This document shows, one piece after another, positions 16,320 to 25,286 of a stretch of DNA of 64,000 nt. Numbering within the stretch: position 1 is the stretch's first letter; each line of letters opens with the position of its first letter. The DNA is from Desulfonatronum thiodismutans. GTDB lineage: Bacteria; Desulfobacterota; Desulfovibrionia; Desulfovibrionales; Desulfonatronaceae. The translations under genes and the position numbers were made by a program. Below the pieces are notes generated by a model. That model had not been told where the DNA came from and did not search any database. It saw nothing but the letters and a program-made list of their open reading frames with translations. The stretch is taken from contig NZ_JPIK01000013.1 of the NCBI RefSeq assembly GCF_000717475.1, positions 62,001 to 126,000 of the forward strand, in the 5' to 3' direction.

Positions 16320-18227
16320 TCAGTCCACCGTGGCAATCTGAATGCTCCCGCACATTTCCCGAATCCGCCCGTCCTGGTATTGAATGGAGGTGGTCAGATT
16401 CATGCAGACGTCCGGGCCGTAGAGGGATTCGATGAGCGGCTGGTAGCGCTCTTCCACGACTTTGCGGCGCAGCTTGCGGGTCCGGGTCAGTTCACCGTCG
16501 TCCGCGTCCAGCTCTTTGAATAGCAAGGCAAAGCGCTTGATGCGGGTGGTCTCCGGGAGACCGGCGTTGATCTCGGCGATTTCGGTCCGGATCAGGTCGT
16601 ATATCTCGTTCTTGGCGGCCAGATCCTGGTACGTGGTGTAGGTGAGCAACCGGCTCTCGGCCCAGCGGCCCGCGATTTCCGGGTCAATGCTGATGATCGC
16701 GGCCAAGTGGGGCCGATCCTTGCCCAGGATCACGGCTTCCCGGACATAGGGCGAGAATTTGAGCTTGTTCTCCATGAACTGCGGCGAGAACTGGGTCCCG
16801 TCGGCCAGGTGCATGACGTCCTTGAGCCGGTCGATGACCACGAGCTGGCCGTTGTCCTTGAAGAATCCGGCGTCCCCGGAACGCAGCCAGCCGTCCTGGA
16901 TGGTCTCGTCCGTGGCCTCGGGGTTGGCGTAGTAGCCCTGGAACACGGCCGGGGAACGGGAAAGAATTTCGCCTTCCTCGGAGATGATGATTTCGGTTTC
17001 CGGGATGGGCTCGCCCACGGAGTCGAAGTCCACCCGACCGTCCGCGTGGATGCAGGAGATACCGGCGATTTCCGTCTGGCCGTAGATCTGCTTCAGGTTC
17101 ACGCCCAGGGCGTGGAAAAAGCGGAAGGTGTCCGGCCCCAAAGCCGCGCCGCCGGTGGTGGCGGAGCGGATTCGGGAAAAGCCCAGCCGGTCCCGCAGGG
17201 CCCGGAACAGACCGGCATCGGCCAGAACCTTGCCCAGACGCAAGGCCGGGCCGGGTTTGGTTCCGGCCAGCAGGCACTCGGCGTAACGCGTCCCCATGGG
17301 CAGGAACAGATTATACAGGAAGCGCTTCAGCGGGCTGGTCTCCATGATCTTCACCCGCACCCGGGCTGCCAGGTTCTCCCAGACCCGGGGCGGAGAGAAG
17401 ATCAGGTGCGGACCGATCTCCCGGATATTTTCCTGCACCGTGTCCGGCTCCTCCGGAAAATTGACGCAAAACCCGAACAGCAGGGCCGAGGCCACAGCCA
17501 TCATCTGTTCGCCCATCCAGGCCAGGGGCAGGAAGGAGACGAACTCGTCATTGTCGTGCTTGGGGTCCACCCTGCCCAGGTTGGTGGCCATGGACAGCAG
17601 GTTGCGGTGGGAGAGCATGGCCAGCTTGGGCCGCCCCGTGGTTCCGGAGGTGGTGGCGATCAGGCAGGTGTCGTCGGGCTGGAGTTGGTCCACCCACTCG
17701 GCGAACTTGTTCGCCTCGGGTCGGCCTTGCTCACAAATCAACTCAAAGGGATGCAGCCCTTCTTCCTTGGAGCCGGACAGGCCCTTGGAGTCGTGATAGA
17801 CCACATACTGCAGATGGGGCACGCGCTGTTTCAGGTCCAGCATCTTGTCCACCTGCTCCTGGTCCTCGGCCACGACCATCCGGCACTTGGTGAGCGAAAA
17901 GATGTACTCGATTTCGTCCACCGGCGCGTCCTGATACAGACCCAGGGCCATGCCGCCCAGGGACTGGATGGCCAGTTCGGCCCAGAGCCATTCCGGGCGG
18001 TTGTCGCCGATGAGCACCAGCACGTCGTCCTTGCCCAGTCCGAGCTTCTTCATCCCCGCGGCGAACTCCGAGGTTTTGCGCAAGTAATCGGCCCAGGAAT
18101 ACGGCTGCCAAACGCCCCATTCCTTTTCCCGCATAGCCGTTTTGTCCCCGAACCGTGCAGCGTTGTCCAGCAGCAACCGGGGCAGGGTTGTATCATAAGG
18201 GCGTTGGGAACGTTGTTCTTCCTGCAT
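16320..18227 (-). CDS. AMP-forming acyl-CoA synthetase within the Liv operon
   Basis: Adenylate-forming ligase, related to long-chain acyl-CoA synthetases, that would activate a carboxylate with ATP and CoA. It has the ATP loop TSGTTGRPKLAMLSH, the YGQTEIAG motif, and the hinge region GWLRSGDAGFFKDNGQLVVIDRLKDV. The start MQEEQRSQR at 18227 is preferred (GGAAG 5 bases upstream), giving 635 residues; the frame continues to 18314 and would then overlap livG. A ligase located between the transporter ATPase and permease genes implies that the imported compound is trapped as its CoA ester, which is inference. The substrate is unknown. Confidence 0.93.
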   Translation of the reverse strand: MQEEQRSQRPYDTTLPRLLLDNAARFGDKTAMREKEWGVWQPYSWADYLRKTSEFAAGMKKLGLGKDDVLVLIGDNRPEWLWAELAIQSLGGMALGLYQDAPVDEIEYIFSLTKCRMVVAEDQEQVDKMLDLKQRVPHLQYVVYHDSKGLSGSKEEGLHPFELICEQGRPEANKFAEWVDQLQPDDTCLIATTSGTTGRPKLAMLSHRNLLSMATNLGRVDPKHDNDEFVSFLPLAWMGEQMMAVASALLFGFCVNFPEEPDTVQENIREIGPHLIFSPPRVWENLAARVRVKIMETSPLKRFLYNLFLPMGTRYAECLLAGTKPGPALRLGKVLADAGLFRALRDRLGFSRIRSATTGGAALGPDTFRFFHALGVNLKQIYGQTEIAGISCIHADGRVDFDSVGEPIPETEIIISEEGEILSRSPAVFQGYYANPEATDETIQDGWLRSGDAGFFKDNGQLVVIDRLKDVMHLADGTQFSPQFMENKLKFSPYVREAVILGKDRPHLAAIISIDPEIAGRWAESRLLTYTTYQDLAAKNEIYDLIRTEIAEINAGLPETTRIKRFALLFKELDADDGELTRTRKLRRKVVEERYQPLIESLYGPDVCMNLTTSIQYQDGRIREMCGSIQIATVD

Positions 18228-18291
18228 TTCGTCTTCCGTATCGTTCAAAGGCGATTCAGTCTTCGTAAGGTTCAAGGGGGGGGCTGCGTGG

Positions 18292-19074
18292 CTATCTTCC
18301 GACAAACGACGCATTGTCGCTGCCCAGGTAGGCGGCGACGACGTTCGGGTCGGCCTGGACCTGGGCCGGGGTGCCGGTGGCCAGGATTTGGCCGAAATCC
18401 AGGACGATCACTTGGTCGGAGATATCCATGACCACGCCCATGTCGTGTTCCACCAGGAGCACGGTGATGCCCCATTCCTCGTTGATGTCTAGGATGTAGC
18501 GGGCCATGTCCTCGGTTTCTTCCAGGTTCATCCCGGCCATGGGTTCGTCCAGGAGCAGCAGTTCCGGTTCTCCGGCCAGGGCCCGGCCCAGCTCGACCCG
18601 TTTTTGCACCCCGTAGGGCAGCTTGCCCGCCACCTGGTGGCGGTAGGGGGACAGGCCGAGAAAGTCGATGATTTCCTCGATGCGCTTGCGGTGCAGATCC
18701 TCGCTGCGCCGGGCTTTGCCCCAGTAAAACAGGGACGAAAGCAGGCCGTAGTCCAGGCGGACGTGGCGGCCGACCATCAGGTTGTCCAGCACGCTCAAGC
18801 CCTTGAATAGGGCGATGTTCTGAAAGGTGCGCGACAGTCCGGCCGTGACCCGGTCGTGGGCCGCCATGGGGAGCAGGTCGCGTCCATTTAGTGCGATTTT
18901 GCCCTCGTCCGGATGGTACCGCCCACTGATGCAATTGAGCATGCTCGTCTTGCCCGCGCCGTTGGGGCCGATGAGCGAGGCGATCTGGCCCTGCTCCACG
19001 CTGAAGCCGACATTCAGCAGGGCGGCCAGGCCGCGAAAGGTCAGGGTGACGTCACTGACTTCCAGCATGGCCAT
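18292..19074 (-). CDS. livG: LivG-type ABC transporter ATP-binding protein
   Basis: First ATPase of the Liv-type uptake system. Walker A GPNGAGKTSML, signature YGVQKRVELGRAL in place of the usual LSGGQ form (common in LivG-like proteins), Walker B LLLLDEPMAGMN, switch His in LLVEHDM. Start sites at 19086, 19074 and 19068 are possible; 19074 (MAMLEVSDV) is given because the first would sit on the stop of the CBS-ACT gene without room for a ribosome site. The protein is about 260 residues. It follows the CBS-ACT gene immediately. Confidence 0.92.
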   Translation of the reverse strand: MAMLEVSDVTLTFRGLAALLNVGFSVEQGQIASLIGPNGAGKTSMLNCISGRYHPDEGKIALNGRDLLPMAAHDRVTAGLSRTFQNIALFKGLSVLDNLMVGRHVRLDYGLLSSLFYWGKARRSEDLHRKRIEEIIDFLGLSPYRHQVAGKLPYGVQKRVELGRALAGEPELLLLDEPMAGMNLEETEDMARYILDINEEWGITVLLVEHDMGVVMDISDQVIVLDFGQILATGTPAQVQADPNVVAAYLGSDNASFVGR

Positions 19075-19076
19075 TT

Positions 19077-19733
19077 TTAGCACCATTCCTTGGCGAAATC
19101 GCAGGGGCCGACGACATGGTAGCCGCGTTCCAGCAAGGCCTTGAGAACCGGCCCTGGATCGTCCATCTGGACCCGAATGACCACCATCCGCTTATTGTTG
19201 TGATAAAACGTGGCCGTGGAGATGATGCTCACGTTCATGGCCGCGATGATGTTCGAGACTTCGGCGATGACCCCGGTGCGTTCCTCCACCTCGAAGACGA
19301 TCCGCGATCCGCCCTGGGCCAGCCCCATTTCCTCCACCAGAACGTCGAGCATCACGTTGCGGTTGATGTACCCCAGCAGAACGTTTTTGGAGTCCACCAC
19401 GGGCAATCCGGCCAAGTCCTTGTCGTACATGATCTTGGCCGCCTCCTCGATTTCCATCTGGGGCGGCACGGAGGGAATATCCTTGAGAATCAGCTTTTCC
19501 ACGGTCAGCTTGGACATCAGGTAGTTCAGTTCGTGACGGCTGAGGGTGGTCACCGGCGAGGGTAGGGCCGAGCGAACGTCCTCCTTGCGCACGGCGCCGA
19601 TGAATCGGCCTTTCTCATCCACCGCCATGAGCATCCAGAGGCGGTTTTCTTCCATGATCTTGTCCGCTTCCATCACCAGGGTCTTGGGGGTGATGGTGGG
19701 CATGTCCGTGAGCATTTTCAGTCCGACATACAT
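19077..19733 (-). CDS. CBS-pair and ACT domain protein, first gene of the Liv/ligase operon
   Basis: Predicted ligand-sensing protein of 218 residues. Two CBS motifs (about 1-60 and 75-140, including IPSVPPQMEIEEAAKIMYDK and LAGLPVVDSKNVLLGYINR) form a Bateman module that usually binds adenine nucleotides. The C-terminal ACT domain (about 145-215, VFEVEERTGVIAEVSNIIAA) usually binds amino acids. The layout resembles AcuB-like proteins. The start at 19733 has GGAG 9 bases upstream. As the first gene of an uptake and ligase operon it may adjust the ligase or transporter to energy charge or product; this is inference. Confidence 0.85.
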   Translation of the reverse strand: MYVGLKMLTDMPTITPKTLVMEADKIMEENRLWMLMAVDEKGRFIGAVRKEDVRSALPSPVTTLSRHELNYLMSKLTVEKLILKDIPSVPPQMEIEEAAKIMYDKDLAGLPVVDSKNVLLGYINRNVMLDVLVEEMGLAQGGSRIVFEVEERTGVIAEVSNIIAAMNVSIISTATFYHNNKRMVVIRVQMDDPGPVLKALLERGYHVVGPCDFAKEWC

Positions 19734-20004
19734 GGCGGGATTCTCCTTGGGCTTGCGGAAAACATGGGTTGTGATTTTTCGCACTCAACGAAATGGAGCA
19801 GGCGATGGAGGTTTTTGTCCAATACTTGCTCCGTCAACGGCGATATGAAGGCATGAACGGAGTATTCGGCGTGCCGGTGTCGGCACTGATAGCCGCTCAA
19901 GCCGTTGGAGTCCAGCCGAGGTTGCGGGGGCAAGGAATCTGGGCAGTAACGGGCGGTCTTTTTCTCCCTGGACGATGCCGGAGGTTTCCAGTAAGGGGTT
20001 CCCC

Positions 20005-20361
20005 ATGCACGAGATGTCAATTGCCGACGCCTTGATCCGGATCGTGGAAACCGAGATGGCCAATCACGGTCTGCGCACCGTGCAGCGGATAACCATCCAG
20101 CACGGAGCGTTGTCCACCATGGTTCCGGAGGCCCTGGACCTGGCCTTTGAGGCCATGACCCGAGGCACGGCCCTGGAAGGGGCGGTATTGGAGTATGAAA
20201 AAGTGCCGCTGTCTTTGCGATGCTCCAAGTGCGAAACGACGTTTTCGCCTGAGGTGCGGAGTCTGCACTTCGCCCCCTGCCCGTCCTGCGGCGAGGAGTT
20301 CGCGCATGCCGTGCTCACCGGCAAGGAACTGAACATCGCCCATATCGAAGGAGACACTTGA
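20005..20361 (+). CDS. hypA: Hydrogenase nickel incorporation protein HypA
   Basis: Nickel metallochaperone for [NiFe]-hydrogenase. The start MHEMSIADALI at 20005 gives the N-terminal nickel-binding Met-His-Glu required by the family; the frame runs 30 bases further upstream but that would bury this motif. The zinc site is two CxxC pairs, Cys73/Cys76 and Cys92/Cys95. The 118 residues are the normal size. AAGGGG precedes the start. hypB follows 4 bases after, and the pair is expected to act together on the hydrogenase large subunit. Confidence 0.96.
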   Translation: MHEMSIADALIRIVETEMANHGLRTVQRITIQHGALSTMVPEALDLAFEAMTRGTALEGAVLEYEKVPLSLRCSKCETTFSPEVRSLHFAPCPSCGEEFAHAVLTGKELNIAHIEGDT

Positions 20362-20365
20362 TATC

Positions 20366-21028
20366 ATGTCCAAAGCCATCCCCGTGATCCGGAATATCCT
20401 GGATGCCAACAACCGCCTGGCTGATCAGCTCCGCAACGTCTATGCGGAAAACAATCTTCTGGCCCTGAACCTGATGAGTTCGCCGGGAGCCGGAAAGACC
20501 TCTCTGCTGGAGCGAACCCTGAACGATCTGCGCGACGAACTGCGCATGGCCGTGATCGAGGGCGACCTGCAGACGGACAACGACGCCCGGCGAGTGGCCG
20601 CCACCGGGGCTCAGGCCGTGCAGATCAACACCGAGGGCGGCTGCCACCTGGACAGCTCCATGATCCTGGAGGCTTTGAAGCAGATGGACCTGGCGGCCTT
20701 GGACGTGCTGTTCATCGAGAACGTGGGCAATCTTGTCTGCCCGGCGGAGTTTGACCTGGGGGAAAAGGCCAAGGTGACCCTGCTCAGCGTGACCGAGGGC
20801 GACGACAAGCCGGAGAAGTACCCGATGATGTTCGCCCAGTCCAAAGTGCTGCTGCTGAACAAGATCGACCTGCTGCCCTACGTGGACTTCGACCTGGAGC
20901 GGGCCACCCGCTTCGCCCGCGCCCTGAACCCGGAAATCATCGTCTTCCCGGTTTCCTGCCGTACGGGAGAGGGACTGGAACCTTGGTATGCCTGGCTCAA
21001 GGAAGCGGCTCTGGCGGAACGCCGATAG
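20366..21028 (+). CDS. hypB: Hydrogenase nickel incorporation GTPase HypB
   Basis: GTPase that drives nickel delivery to [NiFe]-hydrogenase with HypA. Walker A is SSPGAGKTSLLERT, followed by VIEGDLQTDNDARR, a metal-site region around EGGCHLDSSM, and the guanine motif LLNKIDLLPYVDFD. At 220 residues it lacks the His-rich or CxxCGC N-terminal nickel store seen in some HypB proteins. A terminator follows 35 bases after the stop, so hypAB is a two-gene unit here; other hyp genes and hydrogenase structural genes are outside the window. Confidence 0.96.
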   Translation: MSKAIPVIRNILDANNRLADQLRNVYAENNLLALNLMSSPGAGKTSLLERTLNDLRDELRMAVIEGDLQTDNDARRVAATGAQAVQINTEGGCHLDSSMILEALKQMDLAALDVLFIENVGNLVCPAEFDLGEKAKVTLLSVTEGDDKPEKYPMMFAQSKVLLLNKIDLLPYVDFDLERATRFARALNPEIIVFPVSCRTGEGLEPWYAWLKEAALAERR

Positions 21029-21063
21029 CATCCTGCCAACGGCAACCAGTCGATGACATTTCC

Positions 21064-21087
21064 GGCGGGCTATCAGCCCGCCTTTTT
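21064..21087 (+). terminator. Terminator of hypAB
   Basis: GGCGGGCT, three bases, AGCCCGCC, then TTTTT: a perfect 8-bp GC-rich stem with a T run on the plus strand. Its first half overlaps the last codons of the convergent HAD phosphatase gene, so the two units share this boundary. Confidence 0.9.
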
Positions 21088-21723
21088 CTTTTCCCACTCA
21101 AGGCGTGCGTAGACGTCCGGAAACAATCCTACTTCGTCGATGCGCACGTCCACGTAGTCTTCGCCGTTGCCAGGACCGATCAGCACCGTGGTCATGCCGA
21201 ATTCCTTGGCTGTCTTCAGATTCAGGGCAATGTCCTCCACCATCACGCACCGCGACCCCGGGACGCCCAGTCGGCGCAGGGTTTCCCGGTACGGTTCCGG
21301 GTAAGGCTTGGGCCGGTAGGCCGCCAGCCGAACGTCGAAAATCTCCGTAAATACATCCCGCAGGCCAAGAACTGCCAGCACCCGCAGGGCATGGTTCAGG
21401 GAGCCGTTGGTCAGGACGACCTTGACCCCGGGCAGGGCGGACAGGGCCAGGGCCAGTTCCGGTTGGGGCCGCAGGACCGAGGCCACGTCCACGTCATGGA
21501 CAAAGTCCAGGTAGTCTTCCTGATCCACGCCATGATGCTTGGCCAGTCCGACCATGGTCAACCCGTAGTCTTTCCAGTATCGGCGGCGCAACTCGTCCAC
21601 CCGGTCTTCGGGAATGCCGGCCCGTTCATGCATGTATTGGTTGATCCGGGCGTCGATCAACGGAAACAACGAGGTTGACGCCGGGTAAAGGGTATTGTCC
21701 AAATCAAAGATGAACGCGTCCAT
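21073..21723 (-). CDS. HAD-family phosphatase, pyrimidine 5'-nucleotidase-like
   Basis: Cytoplasmic phosphatase of the haloacid dehalogenase superfamily, 216 residues. Motif I is FIFDLDNTLYP (nucleophile Asp), with the two aspartates spaced as in phosphatases. Motif II is VVLTNGS and motif III/IV is YRPKPYPEPY with MVEDIALNLKTAKEFGM. The close resemblance to SDT1/PynA pyrimidine 5'-nucleotidases is by pattern; the true substrate is unknown. The start at 21723 has AGGA upstream; the frame continues to 21855 but overlaps the divergent transglycosylase start. Its 3' end is shared with the hypB terminator. Confidence 0.9.
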   Translation of the reverse strand: MDAFIFDLDNTLYPASTSLFPLIDARINQYMHERAGIPEDRVDELRRRYWKDYGLTMVGLAKHHGVDQEDYLDFVHDVDVASVLRPQPELALALSALPGVKVVLTNGSLNHALRVLAVLGLRDVFTEIFDVRLAAYRPKPYPEPYRETLRRLGVPGSRCVMVEDIALNLKTAKEFGMTTVLIGPGNGEDYVDVRIDEVGLFPDVYARLEWEKKKAG

Positions 21724-21847
21724 TATGAGTCCTGATGAAAGTTTTGGTTGGCTGCTGAAGGAAATGGGGCTTGTCAGTCTTGAGCGGAATTGACAGTATG
21801 CATAGCCATTGATCAGGCGAACCTCAACCCGCTCAGGAGATCCGCAC

Positions 21848-23812
21848 ATGCGCATGCCGCGATTGACGATCTACGTCCTTTTTGCCGTGGCCGCCTTACT
21901 TGTTTGGCTTGGTCCCGCCCAAGCCGCATCCGTGGAAGAACAACGGAGGTTGTTTCTTCAGGCCGAAGAAGCATTGCGCAAAGGGCAACGCCAAGCCTAC
22001 TTGAACCTGCTGCCCCGCCTCGACGGCTACCCGCTGACGCCCTATCTGGCCGCCACTGACCTTGAGCGAAGGCTCGGATCCGGATCGACAGCAGAGGTTC
22101 GGGCTTTTTTGAAGGCCTATGGTGATATCCCGGCATCGGATTCCCTGCGTCGGAAGTGGCTGCGGGAGCTGGCCAAACAGTCACGCTGGGCGGATTTTGT
22201 TCAGGACTATACCCCTCAGACCAATGAGGACCTTCAATGCCTGTATGGCCAAGCCCTGCTGGGCGCCGGAAAAACCGGGGCGGCCATGGAGCATGCCGGT
22301 GAGATGTGGCTGTCCGGGACATCCCGCCCAAAGAGTTGCGATCCACTCTTCGCGGCCTGGATGGGCAAGGGACTCTTGACCAAGGGGTTGGTGGTGGAGC
22401 GAATTCAGTTGGCCATGAACGCCGGACAGACAGGGCTGGCGCGCTACCTGACGCGGTTTCTCCCCCCGGAGGAACGCCCCTGGGTGGAGTACTGGTGCAA
22501 GGTGGACGAACGTCCCGGTCTGGTCCTGGAGCGCACTTGGAACGGGGTCCAAAGTGACTTCGTCCTCCCGGTGCTGACCCACGGCATGCGCAAGCTGACC
22601 CGTGTGGACGCCTCTCGAACAGCTCGGGACTGGGACCGGCTTCGCTTGCGCTACGGCCTGGAACGGGAGCGGTTCGCCGACATCGAGGTGGATATCGCCC
22701 TGTTCATGAGCCTGCGTTTCGAGGACGGGGCCGTGGAACGGATCGGGACTCTGCCCGTGGACCTGAGAAGTGATCGGCTGCGGGAATGGGGCGTGCGTGC
22801 GGCCTTGCGCCAACAGGATTGGGCGGCCGCCCTGACCAAGCTGGACGGGTTGACGAAAAGTCAGCAGCAAGACCCCAGGTGGAGATATTGGCGGGCGCGG
22901 GCCTTGGAGCAGACCGGATGGGCTGAACACGCCCTGGCCCTGTACCAGGATTTGGCCAGTGAAACGCACTATTTCGGCATGCTGGCCGCGGACCGCCTCG
23001 GACGGGCCTACGAGGTGGAGCATCAGCCCGTGGCCGTGACCGCCGAGATGCTGAACATGGCCAAGCAAGACCCCGGTTTACGCCGGGCCGTGGAATTTTT
23101 CGCCCTGAAGCGTTTCGGCCCGGGGCGTAGCGAATGGCAGCGGGCGCTGCCCCGGCTGGATGAAGGTGTTAAGTTGGCCGCGGCCATCTGGGCCAGGGAA
23201 CTGGGGTGGCATGACCGGGCCATCACGGCCACAGTGGCTGCACGGCACCATACGGACTTGGAAATCCGCTTCCCCTTGCCCTATTCGTCCCAGATCATGG
23301 CCCAGAGTACATCTAAAAGCCTCAACCCAGCCTGGGTCTACGGAGTGATGCGTCAGGAGAGCCTGTTCATGGAAGACGTGGGCTCGTCCGCCGGCGCCCT
23401 GGGGCTGATGCAGATCATGCCCCAGACCGGTCAGCGCATCGCCGGGTGGCACGGAGAGCGGCTCGCCAACTCCCAGCTGCTGCTCCAGCCCGAGCGGAAC
23501 ATCCGTTACGGCACCACCTATTTACGCCGACAGCTGGACGATCTCCAGAACCACTACGCCCTGGCCACCGCCGCCTACAATGCCGGTCAACACCGGGTCA
23601 AAGGCTGGCTGCCCCAGGGCGGCGAACTCCCCGCGGACATCTGGGTGGAAACCATCCCGTTCAACGAAACCCGCAACTACGTGGAACGCGTCCTGTCCTA
23701 CACCGCCATTTACGAACACCGCCTCGGCCAACCGCTGACCCGTGTCAGCCTCCGCCTCCCTCCGGTCCAGCCCCGGGACGGGGGAACTCGGGTGGCGGAA
23801 AGCGGGTATTGA
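21848..23812 (+). CDS. slt: Soluble lytic murein transglycosylase, Slt70-like
   Basis: Periplasmic enzyme cleaving the glycan strands of peptidoglycan. A signal peptide (MRMPRLTIYVLFAVAALLVW, cleaved near AQAAS) leads a helical U-shaped superdomain (about 30-480). The C-terminal SLT domain has the catalytic Glu in GVMRQESLF, then SAGALGLMQIMPQTG, AAYNAGQHRV and NETRNYVERVLSY, all family 1A motifs. The 654 residues match the usual size. The start at 21848 has AGGAG at 8-base spacing. It is divergent from the HAD gene and appears to be a single-gene unit. Confidence 0.95.
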   Translation: MRMPRLTIYVLFAVAALLVWLGPAQAASVEEQRRLFLQAEEALRKGQRQAYLNLLPRLDGYPLTPYLAATDLERRLGSGSTAEVRAFLKAYGDIPASDSLRRKWLRELAKQSRWADFVQDYTPQTNEDLQCLYGQALLGAGKTGAAMEHAGEMWLSGTSRPKSCDPLFAAWMGKGLLTKGLVVERIQLAMNAGQTGLARYLTRFLPPEERPWVEYWCKVDERPGLVLERTWNGVQSDFVLPVLTHGMRKLTRVDASRTARDWDRLRLRYGLERERFADIEVDIALFMSLRFEDGAVERIGTLPVDLRSDRLREWGVRAALRQQDWAAALTKLDGLTKSQQQDPRWRYWRARALEQTGWAEHALALYQDLASETHYFGMLAADRLGRAYEVEHQPVAVTAEMLNMAKQDPGLRRAVEFFALKRFGPGRSEWQRALPRLDEGVKLAAAIWARELGWHDRAITATVAARHHTDLEIRFPLPYSSQIMAQSTSKSLNPAWVYGVMRQESLFMEDVGSSAGALGLMQIMPQTGQRIAGWHGERLANSQLLLQPERNIRYGTTYLRRQLDDLQNHYALATAAYNAGQHRVKGWLPQGGELPADIWVETIPFNETRNYVERVLSYTAIYEHRLGQPLTRVSLRLPPVQPRDGGTRVAESGY

Positions 23813-23966
23813 TTGAGTTTTGGGGAAAAGGAGAGTTGCATGCTTGAAGAATTCACAGTCACGGCGTTTTGGGATACGGAGGCCGGGGGGGTGGGTGGCG
23901 GAAAGCGACGATGTTCCCGGGTTGGTCACTGAAGCCGATGTCGCCAGCTTTAGCTGTTAACTGAAG

Positions 23967-23987
23967 CCACCGGCTTACAGCCGGTGG
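23967..23987. repeat. Perfect hairpin resembling a REP or IS200/IS605 end
   Basis: CCACCGGCT-TAC-AGCCGGTGG, a perfect 9-bp stem, sits between the transglycosylase gene and the AT-rich glycosyltransferase remnant. It is embedded in GAAGCC...GTGGAGTATTCACT and preceded by a looser copy (GAAGCCGATGTCGCCAGCT at 23931-23949). Subterminal hairpins of this shape mark IS200/IS605 ends and REP elements. No transposase gene is visible, so it would be a remnant or a solo repeat. Confidence 0.5.
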
Positions 23988-23992
23988 AGTAT

Positions 23993-25274
23993 TCACTGCT
24001 TAATGTGGTGCAGTAATGTAAGGAGATGAGTTGATAGTTGTGTGTAGCCAGCATGGCCAATTTTTTTAAAAACGTTCTCGATAGTCCTGATGCATTGGGT
24101 ATTTGCGGGATCTCGTGGTTCATTCAGTGGGGCTATGTATTTCGAGTCGATGTTTGTCCACTTTGAAAGAATTTTCTCGATTGGAATAGATGCTTGAATT
24201 TCAAAGAATGTTTGAGCAAGAAGGCTTTCCGAACTGATTGAGAAAGCCTTATGTTCTATATTTTGCTTTTTTGAGCCTAATACGTGAAGATGTGAGTAAA
24301 GTTGCTCGTATTTTTGTATGGTAAATTTATCTGAATATTGACTAACAACCTTTTCTCTTGCTTTTTTTTGCATTGAAATAATTTTTTTGGTTTTTTTTTA
24401 ACTATATCGCTTTTTTTATGTATTTTTTTGCATATTCGATGTGCGTTTTGTAGAGAAGCCAACCATTTTTTTCGTGATCTACAATAGTATCCATAGCCCC
24501 ATCTGCTGAAACAATCGGTATGCAACCAGACGCCATTGCTTCAACACAAGCAAGGCCAAATGCGTCTTGGACTGAAGCTAGGAGCATAACGTCAGCTTTT
24601 TGATAGAGTGTTTGCATTTTACTGCTCACACCTAGCTTTTTTAATCTTCCTTTATGGCTTTCTTCTCTTGAAAATCCTGCTCCAACAATCCATATTTCTA
24701 TGCGAGAATCAATGTTGAGGAACTCTTCAGCAACTTCGCTTAGACAGAAGTGCATTTTTTTGTTTTTCCTCGAAACTTGAAGAATAACAAATCTATCTTC
24801 ATCTCTTATTTCTTTTAAATAATTATATTTTTTTATATCTATTCCATTCGATATGATTAGTGTTTTGTTTTTATTTGGCTGGAATCTCTGTACACTCTCT
24901 GAAACACAGACCGTGATGTCGATGTTTTGCATTCTTTGGCCTCGTTCGCACTGGTGCATAATTTCGACAACTATCGGTACGTTCGATATTCTTGCAGCAT
25001 CGCAAACTACAGGGTCAAAGCCTCCATTAAATTGTACAATATCTGCTTTTAAAAAAAAATTTTTCAAAATTTCATATCTATTTTCCAGAGGAACATAAAC
25101 ATGGTAAGTGTTTTCAGGTGGAATCTGATTATCTGTAATGCTTGTGTAGCAATACGTTAGATCAAATTTGTCGCGGTCGATTTTTGACCAGAGAAGGTTG
25201 TCCATCGCGGCAATGCCATTACCTTGCCCGAGAGAAAGGGTGCACGCGACTATTCTGATTTTATCGGCGCTCAT
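23993..25274 (-). pseudogene. AT-rich GT4-type glycosyltransferase, frameshifted near its C-terminus
   Basis: Probable family 4 glycosyltransferase, split by frameshift. The 5' part (25274-24402, 290 residues) has FLKADIVQFNGGFDPV, a donor domain with DRFVILQVSRKNKK, and the family signature DAFGLACVEAMASGCIPIVS. The 3' part (24373-23993, 126 residues) begins AREKVVSQYSDKFTIQKYEQ, the usual C-terminal helix of this family, in another frame. Between them lie A7-A9 runs; one extra A in each of two runs would restore a single frame. Sequencing or assembly error, decay, and slippage are all possible. Its base composition is strongly AT-rich, unlike every neighbour, indicating transfer. It begins 12 bases after lysC without a clear ribosome site. 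Confidence 0.78.
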
Positions 25275-25286
25275 GGGGTTTCAACG

